Part shown: positions 9,985 to 20,472 of the stretch, piece by piece
Layout of the letters: each line of letters starts with the position of its first letter
How positions within the stretch are numbered: the stretch's first letter is position 1
Origin: Eulemur rufifrons
Lineage: Eukaryota; Chordata; Mammalia; Primates; Lemuridae
Assembly: GCF_041146395.1 (NCBI RefSeq)
Contig: NC_090984.1
Coordinates: 127,414,280-127,478,279 of the forward strand
Length of the DNA stretch: 64,000 bases
Reading direction: 5' to 3'
Made by a program: the position numbers and the translations under genes
Notes under the pieces: model-generated
What the model was told of the DNA's origin: nothing
Seen by the model: the letters and a program-made list of their open reading frames with translations, nothing else
The model's database searches: none

Positions 9985-11689
9985 AACTGTGGTGCCCACT
10001 CATTTAAGGAACAGCCTCTCTCAAGCCCTCACGGGAGCCCCCCAGGCTGATTTCTGGGCTCCTCACTTTGTTCCAGAATCGCTCAACATCAGGTCCTTTC
10101 ATCTGATGCCATTTCTCTTGGTCAGACCCAGGTGCCCCTGCCCAAGCCCTTGCAGACTCAGCCAACAGAGTCCCCGTGTCCTGTTCTCCCCAGGAGGACA
10201 CCAGCCTTCTTTGTCATAATGTCCATATTCCTCACCCACACGCTGAGTGACCCTTCACCTGTGGCCACCTCAGGGGCACCCACCGCGTCCTGCACCATGA
10301 CATGTGCTCACCAACTCCTGAGTTTGCAGCTCCCTTGGGCTTTACATAAATCAAGTGGGTTTTAGTGCTGTAGGAATTTTGAATTAAAAAGACTATAAAC
10401 AACTAAAATCAACAAAGTTACTCTAAAGAAACAGTGGTCACATCTGTCCTGCTGGTCCTGTCCCATCCTCCACACTCCCTGATGTGCCCTGTGGTGTTAC
10501 CACCTTCCTGTCTGACTGTAGCCATTTCATAGGTAGGGACTGTACAAGGTGGCAAAGCCTGTCACACAGTTAGCTGTTTCGTACTTACGATGAGGACACA
10601 TCTGTGTCTACAGGTAGACATGGAAATAACTCAAGAATGGAAATTTTTTCATCAGATGGATGGTGCACCTCATTTTCCATGAGAATCTCTCATGATGACA
10701 CACTACATTGTGGAAGAAATCTTTTCCAAAGCCCATGTGGTTTAGAGACAAATCCTTGTTCAATACATGACCCTGGTTCCTTCTTGATAACGGTGGGTGT
10801 GAGAATAAAAACAAGGCATGATTTTGCTCTCCATAGGAAGGAGGAGAACATAGGAGAGGGCAGTCAGGAGGAGCAGAGGGGGGAGGATGAGGAGGCTCTT
10901 GGACAAAGGACCATCTGGGGCAGACACTTCACACAGGAGGGCCTCGACTCCAGGTTGTGGTGTTGCCATGGTCTGACCCCAAGGACTCCACTCACAAGGA
11001 CCTGGATGCCACCCCAGACTGCTCAGCACACTGAGGTTCCCACCTGCAGGTCTCCCCGATGCCACAGGTGTTGAAGGTGACTCTGTGAGAGTCTCAGAGG
11101 ACACATCCCACTTTGACCAATCAATCTCATTCTCTGAGCTACTAATGGCCACTTGCATTTCCAACGTGAGTCCATGCCCAGGTGACAGCAGGAGGGTCCC
11201 AGCAATGGTGGGTGACACAGTCCCATCAATCTTTCCCAGGTCTCACAGGAGACACAGCCTGGGCCACACCTGAGCTCCAGGCAAAGGGCCTGAGCCCCAG
11301 GATTTAGATACAAAGACCACACCCTCCATTTTCTCGGGATAGAAGGAGAAGATGAAGATGTGAAAATAGAACCTAGGGAGAAACAAAACCGACTCCCTGG
11401 AAAAAAAATTAGAACTAAATCATTTCTGCATCAGAAATGTTCACTTTTACAGGAGGAGAGAACAACTTGAAACCGTTAGGTTTTATGAGACACTGACCCT
11501 GCCCAGGTCCCTACATGTCCCAATCTGAATCCCAAAGACTGTCCCACTCAGGGAGTCCCACTGAGGTCTGTGCGCTGAGTCTGGTTGGAAAATGCCCAGC
11601 AGGTTCCCCTGGGCTTCCTTCCTCAGGACTCTGACCCCTGTGGTAACAGCAGGGTCATTTTTGTCCACGTGAGTGACGTTCCGCCTTGT
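9985..11689. repeat. Module Y' copy 1, ending at the assembly gap
   Basis: This matches module Y (14570-16616, 30975-33140, 43010-45135) without the roughly 790-bp insertion seen there. Its right part matches module Y'2 (23360-24648) base for base through 'gtgacgttccgccttgt', which is the last base before the gap. In the paralogue that point is about 235 bp from the nonamer of V gene B. Overlapping open frames of about 150 codons occur on both strands (10604-11074 plus; 10760-11218 minus), and I do not recognise either. Confidence 0.8.
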
Positions 11690-11789
11690 NNNNNNNNNNN
11701 NNNNNNNNNNNNNNNNNNNNNNNNNNNNNNNNNNNNNNNNNNNNNNNNNNNNNNNNNNNNNNNNNNNNNNNNNNNNNNNNNNNNNNNNN
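11690..11789. other. Assembly gap (100 N)
   Basis: Exactly 100 undetermined bases, the usual placeholder for a gap of unknown size. The left flank matches 24648, just before V gene B. The right flank matches 28349, after module W1. The real missing sequence is therefore probably several kilobases. Confidence 0.99.
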
Positions 11790-12052
11790 AATGAAACCAG
11801 GGACTTAAGAAAGTGTCATTGGGAATGACACAAACCAAGTTGCATAGACAAAAAGAGTGAAGAAGACAGAATATCACTATGAAAATTGTAATATGTATGT
11901 TTCACATTCCAAAGGAAAATTAAAAACAAACAGACAAAAATAAATCTTTGAAGAATTATATAGGCAACAATTTTCCAAATATTATAACTAACCCCAAGTA
12001 ACATCCCCAAGAATCTCTTAGAATTTGAAGGTGCATAAACACACATAGACAC
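11790..12052. repeat. Left end of module X copy 1
   Basis: Directly after the gap, this AT-rich segment matches 28349-28605 and 40865-41125. It contains 'caaaccaagttgcatagac' and short homopolymer runs. No gene is visible. It leads into the CA minisatellite. Confidence 0.75.
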
Positions 12053-12261
12053 ACACACACACACACACACACAACACATCCGCCATGGACGTAGCTCTGT
12101 GCACTTGCAAAAGCTCCTACACCTCACACACACACACACACACAACACATCCGCCATGGACGTAGCTCTGTGCACTTGCAAAAGCTCCTACACCTCACAC
12201 ACACACACACACACAACACATCCGCCATGGACGTAGCTCTGTGCACTTGCAAAGGCTCCCA

Positions 12262-12293
<32 letters not shown>
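12047..12293 (+). repeat. CA-linked minisatellite, three units (module X1)
   Basis: A compound tandem repeat. A unit of roughly 70 bp consists of a (CA)n run plus a segment containing 'acatccgccatggacgtagc'. Three units are present here, one unit with expanded CA in X2 (28602-28709) and one in X3 (41123-41219). The copy number therefore changed after module duplication. Confidence 0.9.
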
Positions 12294-12329
12294 GGGCACT
12301 GCCCCAATGTTACTCTTTCCACTTGGTTC

Positions 12330-14560
12330 AGTTGAAAATATCTGTATTCATGCTATGAAGTAGTTCTCCAAAGTGGAGATTATATTTTTCTATGTGAAAG
12401 TGTGTCCATTCCAACCAATATTATAAAATACAATTAAATATATTTTATAAAACTGAATGCATGTATCATTTTTAGGAAATGTACTATTTAAAGGTAAAGT
12501 AATATCCATTTTTCAGCTCTGTGTTGATTTATTTTTACTGTGTGACAATACCATCCTATCTAAATAGAAAGGACTTTTAACATTTTTAAATCTGCTTAAT
12601 AATTTTAGATTTTTTATATTACATGTGTATAAAATGTCTAATGATCAAATCAGGCAAATAGCAAATTTATAATCTGAGACATTTATGATTTCTTTGTGTT
12701 TGGAATATGCAAAATGCTCTCTTCCAGCTACTTGAAAGTGTACAGTGCATATTAATTTCTTAACTACAGTCGTCCTGCTCTGCTATAGATGGATGGAGTG
12801 TCCCACATATATTTGTTAGGGAAGTTGGTTTAAAATCAAGAAGTCTTCTATATTTTCTTTTTTTTCCCTCTTTTAATGATCTGCCTATTGCTGAAAATGG
12901 GGCAATGAAGTCTCCTACTCTGTTGTATTGCAGTCTTTTCATCCCTTGAGCTTTTTACGTAATTGCTTTTCATATTTCAGTGCCCTGATGATAGGGGGTA
13001 TTTATTTACAAAAGGGATATCCTTTTTATGAATTCACAAGTTACAATTACGCAAGGTCCTTCTTTTTCTCTAATTTCTACTTCTGAGCTGAAGTCTATTG
13101 TGTTTCGTGTATGTATTCTTAGTCTGAGTTTCGCGCCGAAAAATCATTAATCTGCCATTCTGCTTCTGTAAACCTGCTTGCTCCTGCTTGCTACCCCCAA
13201 CACAGAAATTTCTAAGTGACTACAACACCCATGTTCTGCATAAAGTGATTACAGCCCCCACGTTTTGCGTGAAGCCATTACAACACTCATGTTTTGCATG
13301 AACAAGATACAGCCCAGAGCCCAAACTGTCCAGATCCTGTTACACCAAGGATAAGAAAATGATATAATGCTTACTCAAGGCTTTTTGTACACGTGCTTAC
13401 TCTATCTTAGTAATTATCCACCCACAAACTTACAATATAAAAACTTTCTGTTTCAAAGGCTCACTGCTGCTCTCTGTGCCGTCTTTGGGCGGTACAGAGG
13501 GTAGTCGCTGGCCCGCTAATAAGGACTCCTGATTTGGCTCAATTCGGTCTTTAGGTGGTCATTTCTCACATCTCAGACCATAACAGTGTAACTACCTCTA
13601 CTTTATTTTGGTTTTCATTTTCATGAAATTTATTTTTCTATAGCTTCGACTTCTGTCTATGTGTATTTTTAAAAGTTAGGTGTGTCTCTTGTACCAGAGG
13701 AATAGTTGAGTCTTTTTATTCATTTATTTGTTTTACCTTTCAGTCATTCTTTCTTTTCATTGGATAATTTAATCCATTTATATTCCGAGTAATTCCAATA
13801 TGTAGTGACTACTCCTCTGTTTTGTTTGCTGGACGTTTTATAGATGTATCTGTGGTTTCTACTTTTCTTGCTGACTTCTTTGTGGTTTGACAGTTTTCTG
13901 TAGTGGTATGCTCTGAATGCTTTCTATTATTCTTTTGTGTGCCTAGTATAGAATTTACTTTTGTTGTTACCATGGGGCTTACATAAAACACCTTACACTT
14001 AGAAGTGTCTATTTTCAATTGATAACAACTAAATTGTCATTGCATATCAAAAATTTTACACTTTTACACACAGCCATAACATTTTATGTTTCTGATGTCA
14101 GAGTTTACATAATTTTAAGAGAGTTGTTATTGATAATTTTGTATTTTGACCCTTATAGGAGATTAAAATTGTTTGACACACCAACATTATAGAGTACTCT
14201 TCATATGTGTCTATGCTAATTAAATCATTAAGTTTTATGCTTTCATAAGTTTTGTTTTTTATCAATGGACTTTTTCAGGTAAAAACCTTCCTTTTGGCAC
14301 GTATAAGGCAGGCCTACTGGTAAAGAACTCCTTTACCTTTTGTTTGTCTGGGATTTTAAAAAAATTTCTTCCTTGTTTTTGAATGAAAAAATATCTGGGA
14401 AAAATATTCTTTGTTTTCAGTTTTTCAAATATTTTCCTCACACGTTGACTGGATTATCTTCTCTTGTAGCATTCAGTGATTCTGATGAAAAATGTTTGCT
14501 ACTTCTATTGAGAATTGCACCTCTGTGTCGTGTCCTTGTGCCCTTCACGCCCTCATAGGA
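12330..14560 (-). mobile_element. Antisense L1 ORF2-derived fragment, module X1 (split by a solo LTR)
   Basis: The plus strand reads as the complement of an old L1. Hallmarks are 'gaagtctcctactctgttgt', 'ggttttcattttcatgaaat', 'attggataatttaatccatt' and 'gttaccatggggcttacat', which are typical of antisense L1M ORF2 and flanking sequence. All frames are broken. A solo LTR interrupts it at 13117-13585. Paralogues are X2 and X3. The L1 assignment is from memory of the family consensus; the subfamily is not determined. Confidence 0.75.
13117..13585 (+). mobile_element. Solo ERV LTR in module X1
   Basis: A 469-bp sense-strand LTR of the same family as the ERV LTR at 6755. It begins (T)CTTAGTCTGAG, with a decayed TG, and ends CAGACCATAACA. 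It is flanked by a 4-bp target duplication, GTAT at 13113-13116 and GTGT (one mismatch) at 13586-13589. No internal retroviral sequence is present. X2 has the same insertion; X3 has the empty site at 42038-42041. Confidence 0.9.
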
Positions 14561-14569
14561 GACCCCCCC

Positions 14570-16616
14570 CCCCGGGCAGATTCCCATAACTCACTCCACC
14601 CTAGACTCTCTTAACATCAGGACTTTTCATCAGATGCCATTTTTCTGGGACAAACCCTGGTACCCCTGCCCAAGCCCATGCTGACATACCCAACAGAATC
14701 ACCAAGTCCTGGTCTCCCCAGGAGGACACCTGCCTTCTTTGTCACCTCGTCCCTGGTCCTGGGCTACAGGCTGAGTGAACACTTCCCTCTGTCCCCCACA
14801 AGGGCACAGACAGCTTCCTGCAGCATCGTATCCACTCACCAACACCTGAGCCCGGAAGCTTTCCTGGGCTTTACATAAATACAGTATGTTTTCACTCCCT
14901 ACCAATCTTGAAGAATAAAAATACTGTAAACTATCGGGGGTTCATGAAGCCCGTGATATGACCGGGTCCCCAGGCACTGTGGGCTGCAAAGATGGGAGAG
15001 ACAAAGACACGGACAGAAAAAGTAAGGTGAAAGGGTGCAGGGAAGTCAGGGGCCACCAGCATTCCCGTGAGCCTGGTGGCATTGACTGAAATCTAGCACC
15101 TGTGTCTATTCCCTATTTCATGCTATAGATTACAATGATTTCACGTGAAAAGCTCATGGGTTACAATGTGTAGAAGTTTCAAGTCTCCCCTAAAAGTCAC
15201 AAGATGCCTTAGCTAATTACTCTTGTCTATAGAAGCAGGAACACGTAGCTCATTACTAAGCAAAAATACGCCTTAAACTATGTACAGATAGTATCTCTGA
15301 ACTCAGCAGCTGTGGCCCATTCCATTGTGGAACAAAGAGATTAGTACTTCTGACTGGGAGGTTAGCTCCCCATCAACTGAGGCATTTTACTGAGAAAGGG
15401 GAGGGAGGGAGCTCAACCTGGTGTTTTTTAAGGGTGGGAGTCTGGGGTCCATTTTCCAGGGCTGACATTTTGCAATCTTCCTTTATAGCCATGTGTGGTT
15501 TTGATATCAAGCCGCTCTGTGGCTTTTTAGGCATGAGGCCCCTCAGGCTTTAAGGTGGGAGTCTGCTCTGCTGTACTCCCAGATCACTGGAATGTCCCCC
15601 AACTAGGCAGTTAACTTCTGCCCTTATCTCTGGCTCCTGCTCAGGCAGCATCCCTTCACCTCCTTTCCTCCCACAGCCTCAGAAATGGGGTCCCTAAGCC
15701 TCAGTGGTCTTCTCCCCATCAGTAACTAAACAAAATAACTGCAAATCAGAGCACTCCCCTTTGCCCTGGCAGTCCTCTCCCTTCCTCCGCACTCCACGAA
15801 ACACACTGTCATGTTCTCACCCTTCACTGTCTTACTCTGAAGCCATCTCAGAGGCAAGGCCCATAGAATGCCACAAAGGCTCTTGTGCTATAAATTCCTT
15901 CTCTACTTGCAATGAGGATGCATCTGTGTCTCCAGATAGACATAAAAATTTCTCAAGCATGGAGATCTCTTGGTAAGATTGATGGTGCCCCTCATTTTCC
16001 ACAAGTGTCTCCCATGATGACACACCACACTGTGGAAGAAATCTTTTGTGAATCCCATGTGCTTTATAGAGAAATCCTTGTTCAATACATGACCTTGGGT
16101 CCTTCTTGATAACGATGGGTGTGAGAATAAAAACAAGGAATGATTTTGCTCTCCATAGGAAGGAGGAGAACATAGGAGAGGGCAGTCAGGAGGAGCAGAG
16201 GGGGGAGGATGAGGAGGCTCTTGGAAAAAGGTCCATCTGGGGCAGACACTTCACACAGGAGGGCCTTGACTCCAGGGTGCTGTGTCATCATATGGAGCCA
16301 CAAAGACTCCACTCACAAGGACCTGGATGCCACCACAGAGCTCTCAGCACACTGAGGTTTCCACCTGCAGGTCTCCCTGATGCCACAGGTGAGGAAGGTG
16401 ACTCTGTGAGAGTCTCAGTGGACACATCCCACTTTGACCAATCAATCTCATTCTCTCAGCTACTAATGGCCACTTGCATTTCCAACGTGAGTCCAGGCCC
16501 AGGTGACAGCAGGAGGGTCCCAGCAATGGTGGGTGAGACAGTCTCATCAATCTTTCCCAGGTCCCACAGGAGCCACAGCCTGGGCCACACCTGAGCTCCA
16601 GGTAAAGGGCCTGAGT
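14570..16616. repeat. Module Y copy 1
   Basis: Paralogous to 30975-33140 and 43010-45135 and, without its inserted segment, to the Y' modules. In Y2 and Y3 this module leads into the RSS of a V gene (C and E). Here it is fused directly to module Z, so the expected V gene is missing. Right-hand open frames (16106-16594 plus, 162 codons) are conserved with Y'2 but overlap frames on the other strand. No product was recognised. Confidence 0.85.
14932..15723. mobile_element. Inserted segment of about 790 bp in module Y1, unidentified
   Basis: Y1, Y2 and Y3 carry this segment, but both Y' modules lack it; their sequence continues straight from 'actataaac' to 'aactaaaat'. Such a clean presence/absence suggests an inserted element, possibly an LTR. 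The flanks show only a loose 'gtaa[a/c]' repeat, and I could not name the family. Confidence 0.5.
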
Positions 16617-16756
16617 TGTGGGACTCTCATGGAGCCCCAGTTTTGAACATTGGAAATGAAAATGAAACTCAATCACACTAGGAATGTTTCAGTGAAAGTT
16701 CAGGTAATGATCAAAAAGTAATTAACTTTAGATTAAGGAAAGTTAGTTATTCAATA

Positions 16757-17063
16757 TGATCATGTGCTGTGACCCATGCCTGTAAAGCCATCGCTTTGGG
16801 AGGCCCCAGTAGGGGGGTCACTTGAGGTGAAGAGTTTGAGGTCAGTCTAGTTGGCAGGACAGTGAGACAATGCTTTATACATATATGTATCTCACCCGGC
16901 CACTGTGGGTGCACCTGTAGTCCCAGACACTTGGGTGGCTGAGGCAGCGGGATCACTTGTGTCCATTACTTTGAGGTTGCTGTGAGCTATGATGATGGCA
17001 CTGTTCTGTAGGCTAGGTGGCACAACAGGACCTTCTTTCCAAAAGAACAAAGAAGAAGAAAAA
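16757..17063 (+). mobile_element. Old degenerate Alu in module Z1
   Basis: A diverged Alu-like dimer recognised by 'cctgtaaagccatcgctttg', 'gtgggtgcacctgtagtccc' and 'tttgaggttgctgtgagcta', followed by an A-rich tail. The centre has been replaced by a TATA-rich stretch. It is shared by Z1, Z2 and Z3, so it predates the array. Confidence 0.75.
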
Positions 17064-19319
17064 AACATAGGAAGGAAAAGAAAATATTTATGTCAGTTTC
17101 CAGTAATTTTATGTGATAAAATGGTCAGCCTCATCATTGTAGCATTTATGCCCATCAGGAATTCGTGTGCACGTGGGCGTGTGACAGAGTTCTAGTCATG
17201 GAGGCAGGAGAGAGTCTCTTTTGTGACCTTGCTTATCCTCCAGGGGAAATTTCAGAAAGGTGTCTTCTCTTCTTCCAACCTTGTCCTATCTGTGGGACCC
17301 TGAAAACTCTCTCATCACATCCACACAAGGGGGGTCTGGGGGAAGAAGTGAACGTTTTCTGCATATCAGTGTGAAACGTTGAGACAGGAAGCTCCTTGTG
17401 TGGATGAACTTTTGAAATTGGCAAAGATGGAGCCACTCACATCACGGCTTCTTGTTTCATTAGATTATGATTTTCCTTAGTGTTTAGTTACTTCATGTGG
17501 CCATTACTTTTGGCTAAAATATCCAGATATGACGGTCTACAGGCATTAAAATCAAAAGTACCTGATTTCCTAGTCAGGAGCCTCCACTGAGGTCAACAGT
17601 GGCATGAGGTTCACTCTGTGCTAGGACACGTGGCTGAAAGCTAAGTATGGGCACAGAGCTATTTTGTCTGCATCAGAGAAAAGTTCTGTATATTCTTGGA
17701 TTAGATTCTCATTGAGACCCTTGAGACAATATTATTTGTTGATCAATCAAACTTCAGTAATAAGACTGGAAGTTATTAAACAGAGATTCATATTACGGAA
17801 GAAAAATTTCCATTACAATGTTGTGCTCAACTGGAGGTAAAATCAGCCCATGTGAGAGAAGTCATTGCCCTTTTTAGTACTTGTCAATTAGCAGAAAACT
17901 GGGATTGAATTGGTATGTTTTTAGAGTAGTCCATGAACTTGGGATATTTTGCAAACAAAAGTTCTGGAAAACCTATCAAAATTAACCAAAGTTAAGGAAC
18001 TTTGAGATAGACTTCTAAATCCTAGAGACCCAACTAAAGTAAACAGGAATCATGCAAAAAAATAATATGGGGATTAAAGAAGTGCTGTGGGAGGTCATTC
18101 CCCAGAACAAGCAGCCTAAACCTACTTTGTGATGCCATCTAAGCTTGTGCGGCATCACCACTGCTCACGTATCACACCGTCCACTCATTGGAAATCTTCT
18201 GAAAACATTGATCTAATTAGCATTCTGAAATATAAGTGTCACAGCTTTAAGCAATTCTTGAACTCCTTCGCCATTGTACCATGAGCACTTGCTTACAGCA
18301 TTGTGGTCCAGTCCCTCCAGGACACATCAGTTGTTACCCCATGACTTGGTAGCTGGACTGAACAAACATTTAGATTTTACCACAACTGCTAGCATTTTCC
18401 CTATTGCATGCAAGAGTAAACAATTTTGTAAGCAGTTCACATGTTAGAGACACCACAGTCACCACAGAATCAGGGTCTTTTTACTACATCTTTTCAGCAG
18501 TCTCTCGTCGTGTTCATCCAGCACAGAGTGTGTGTTGGAGAAACATCAGGAAACTACTGGTCTTGAGCCAGACTGGAACAAATATTATTAAGGACTTTAA
18601 GGGAAACCGAGCAGTACAATTCAAGGGAGGAAACCCTCGGGTTCATGATCCACAACGACAGCATCAGTTCAGAATTCTAGACACTTGGAAGGCTGCTGTG
18701 GTAGAGAATGTCAAACTGAGCATCCTTGTAGAACCTGTGGAAGTTCTGGCATTTTGAAGCCCACAGCAGACCCACAGCCTTCAGGATAAGCTGATGAGCT
18801 TGGACAGTGAAAAGCTTTCCCTATGACATTGGACCAAGACCCTGTTTAACTCCTCCTGCTGCTCATCCTCATTAGTACTATCATTTGTTCATACTAATGA
18901 AATGTCTTCTTTTTTCCTGCTGACCGTATTGTTTTTTACCCATAATGGCATTTTCCTCCTTTTCAAAAATTTTTTTTAAAATATTTCCTAGTCATTGAGT
19001 GGAATACGAAGTCAGAGTCTCTTAGCTGGTGTCTGTCCACTGGCATCTGAAGGCCCATCCTTCATCTTGCCTGTTTGCCCCACTCATGGGAATCCCAGGA
19101 AGGAATCACAGGTGCTTTCTCACCAGATGGCTGTCACAGGCCCAGACCCCTGGAGATCCTTACTGGCAGTGAGAGCACCCTCCCTTTTGCACCAGGGAAC
19201 TGTTGTGAAAACCTGAGCCAGTCTCCCCTCTTGTTCTATGAAGCCACTTGGGACTGTCTTGCTGCCCTGCTCTGCAGACACCTCCGTGGTGGAGAGACTC
19301 ACCCTTCCCATGTGCACTC

Positions 19320-19366
19320 AGTGTGTGAGTGTGTGTATGCATGTGTGTGTGTGCGTGTGTGCAGGC
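19320..19366 (+). repeat. TG microsatellite, module Z1
   Basis: An imperfect (TG)n with GA, GTAT and GC interruptions. The matching tract in Z2 (37080-37112) is a purer run, and that in Z3 (49124-49171) is intermediate. Confidence 0.9.
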
Positions 19367-19842
19367 GTCTAACACCATCAGAGTCAACATCTACACTAAA
19401 TGTCGGTGGGTCCCTCTGCCCTTGAATTGTGTCCAGTATAATCAATGTGAGCCTCGTGCTGGGACTCTGAGCACCACAGGGTCTTACCTCTCTTGCTTAG
19501 GACGCTGACTCCGTCTGACCCAGATGTCCCTCAGAGGTATTCTGAAGGATTGATAATTAATGTACATTTGGGGACAGGAGAAAGAGACTGGAACCCAACC
19601 TCTGCCTTTTGTGCAGGTGAGAATATTTTCTCTCATGACCACAAACATATCTAACTCAGAGACTGCAGAGGGAAACACAGAATGGTGAATTCAGAGAAGT
19701 TCCCCAGAAGAAACTGTTTTCTGGAGAGGAAGCCACAACCCTGAGAGGAAACCAGCCCTTACCCCCAACCTGCACCTGCCCTGGGCTAACTCTGCTCCTT
19801 GTGTCCCTCGCGCCCCCTGGTGGCCCCGTGCACCCTGCAGGA

Positions 19843-19881
19843 GGTTTGTGTCTGGGCTGACACTGATGTCCCCTCACTATG
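19843..19881 (-). promoter_or_regulatory. V gene A recombination signal, altered heptamer
   Basis: Minus strand: heptamer CATAGTG (19875-19881) instead of CACAGTG, a 23-nt spacer (19852-19874), and nonamer ACACAAACC (19843-19851). The third heptamer base is changed. The first three bases (CAC) are where RAG cuts and are the most constrained part of an RSS, so rearrangement of gene A is expected to be rare. That expectation is established RSS knowledge, not shown here. Confidence 0.92.
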
Positions 19882-20339
19882 TCTCTTGCACAGTAGTACA
19901 GGGCCGTGTCCTGGGCTCTCAGACTGTTCATTTGCAGAGACAGCGTGTTCTTGCTGTTGTCTCTGGAGATGGTGAATCGGCCCTTCACGACGTCTGCGTA
20001 GTATGTGCTACCACCATTCCAGTTAATATAAGAGACCCACTCCAGCCCCTTCCCTGGAGCCTGGCGGACCCAGTGCATGGCATGGTCATCAAAGGTGAAT
20101 CCGGAGGCTGCACATGAGAGTCTCAGGGACCCCCCAGGCTGGACCAAGCCTCCTCCAGACTCCACCAGCTGCACTTCACAGTGGACACCTGCAAACACAG
20201 AGACATCCTGATCAGCAATTGCCACCCAGACCTGCTGTTTCTCTCACTCACATCCACTTACAAACTCAAAGTCTCTAGCTCTCCATGAATTACCTTTTAG
20301 CAGAGCAACAAGGAAAACCCAGCTCAGCCCAGACTCCAT
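19882..20339 (-). CDS. IGHV3-family V gene A, intact frame
   Basis: Leader exon 20294-20339 (46 nt, [15 protein letters not shown]) with an AAG|GTAAT donor, 105-nt intron, V exon 19882-20188 (307 nt) after a TTTGCAG acceptor. The leader ends G-V-H-C. Framework 1 starts [23 protein letters not shown]1 is GFTFDDHA and CDR2 INWNGGST. First Cys, Trp (MHWVRQ) and second Cys (YYCAR) are present with no stop. Unlike its neighbours, CDR2/framework 3 reads Y-A-D-V-V-K-G and framework 3 ends R-A-Q-D-T. The frame is functional-looking, but the RSS heptamer is mutated, so it would be classed as an open frame with a defective signal. It follows module Z. Confidence 0.95.
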
Positions 20340-20464
20340 GGTGAGTCAATGTGTTCAGTCCTGATCACCGAATGGGGTCACCTGGGAATGGCGGGGCTGG
20401 GGCTCCTGTCCCAGAGCTGCAGGGTGAGGGCTGGGCTGGTTTTCATCAGCAGAGGGAGGGCCTT

Positions 20465-20472
20465 ATTTGCAT
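20465..20472 (-). promoter_or_regulatory. Octamer of V gene A
   Basis: ATGCAAAT on the minus strand, about 126 bp upstream of the start codon. It is the Oct-1/Oct-2 site of IGHV promoters. No TATA box lies between it and the ATG; a TATATA (20482-20487) lies upstream of the octamer instead. Confidence 0.93.

Larger units (their letters stand above)
16617..19480. repeat. Module Z copy 1
   Basis: Paralogous to 34365-37470 and 46405-49440, with a fragment at 61860-62290. It contains an old degenerate Alu at its left, AT-rich sequence, a plus-strand open frame of 117 codons (18404-18757) and a TG repeat near its right end. The frame is also 117 codons in Z2 but broken in Z3, and I recognise no family. 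At its right, Z1 leads into the 3' flank of V gene A. Confidence 0.85.

Noticed and set aside
16106..16594. 162-codon plus-strand frame shared by Y1 and Y'2 as a conserved gene
   Set aside because: Y2 and Y3 have shortened versions, minus-strand frames overlap it, and the sharing follows from recent duplication.
19848..20117. Plus-strand open frames opposite the V exons (here and at each V gene)
   Set aside because: They are the antisense shadow of the V exon and recur at every IGHV3 gene because the sense strand is conserved.
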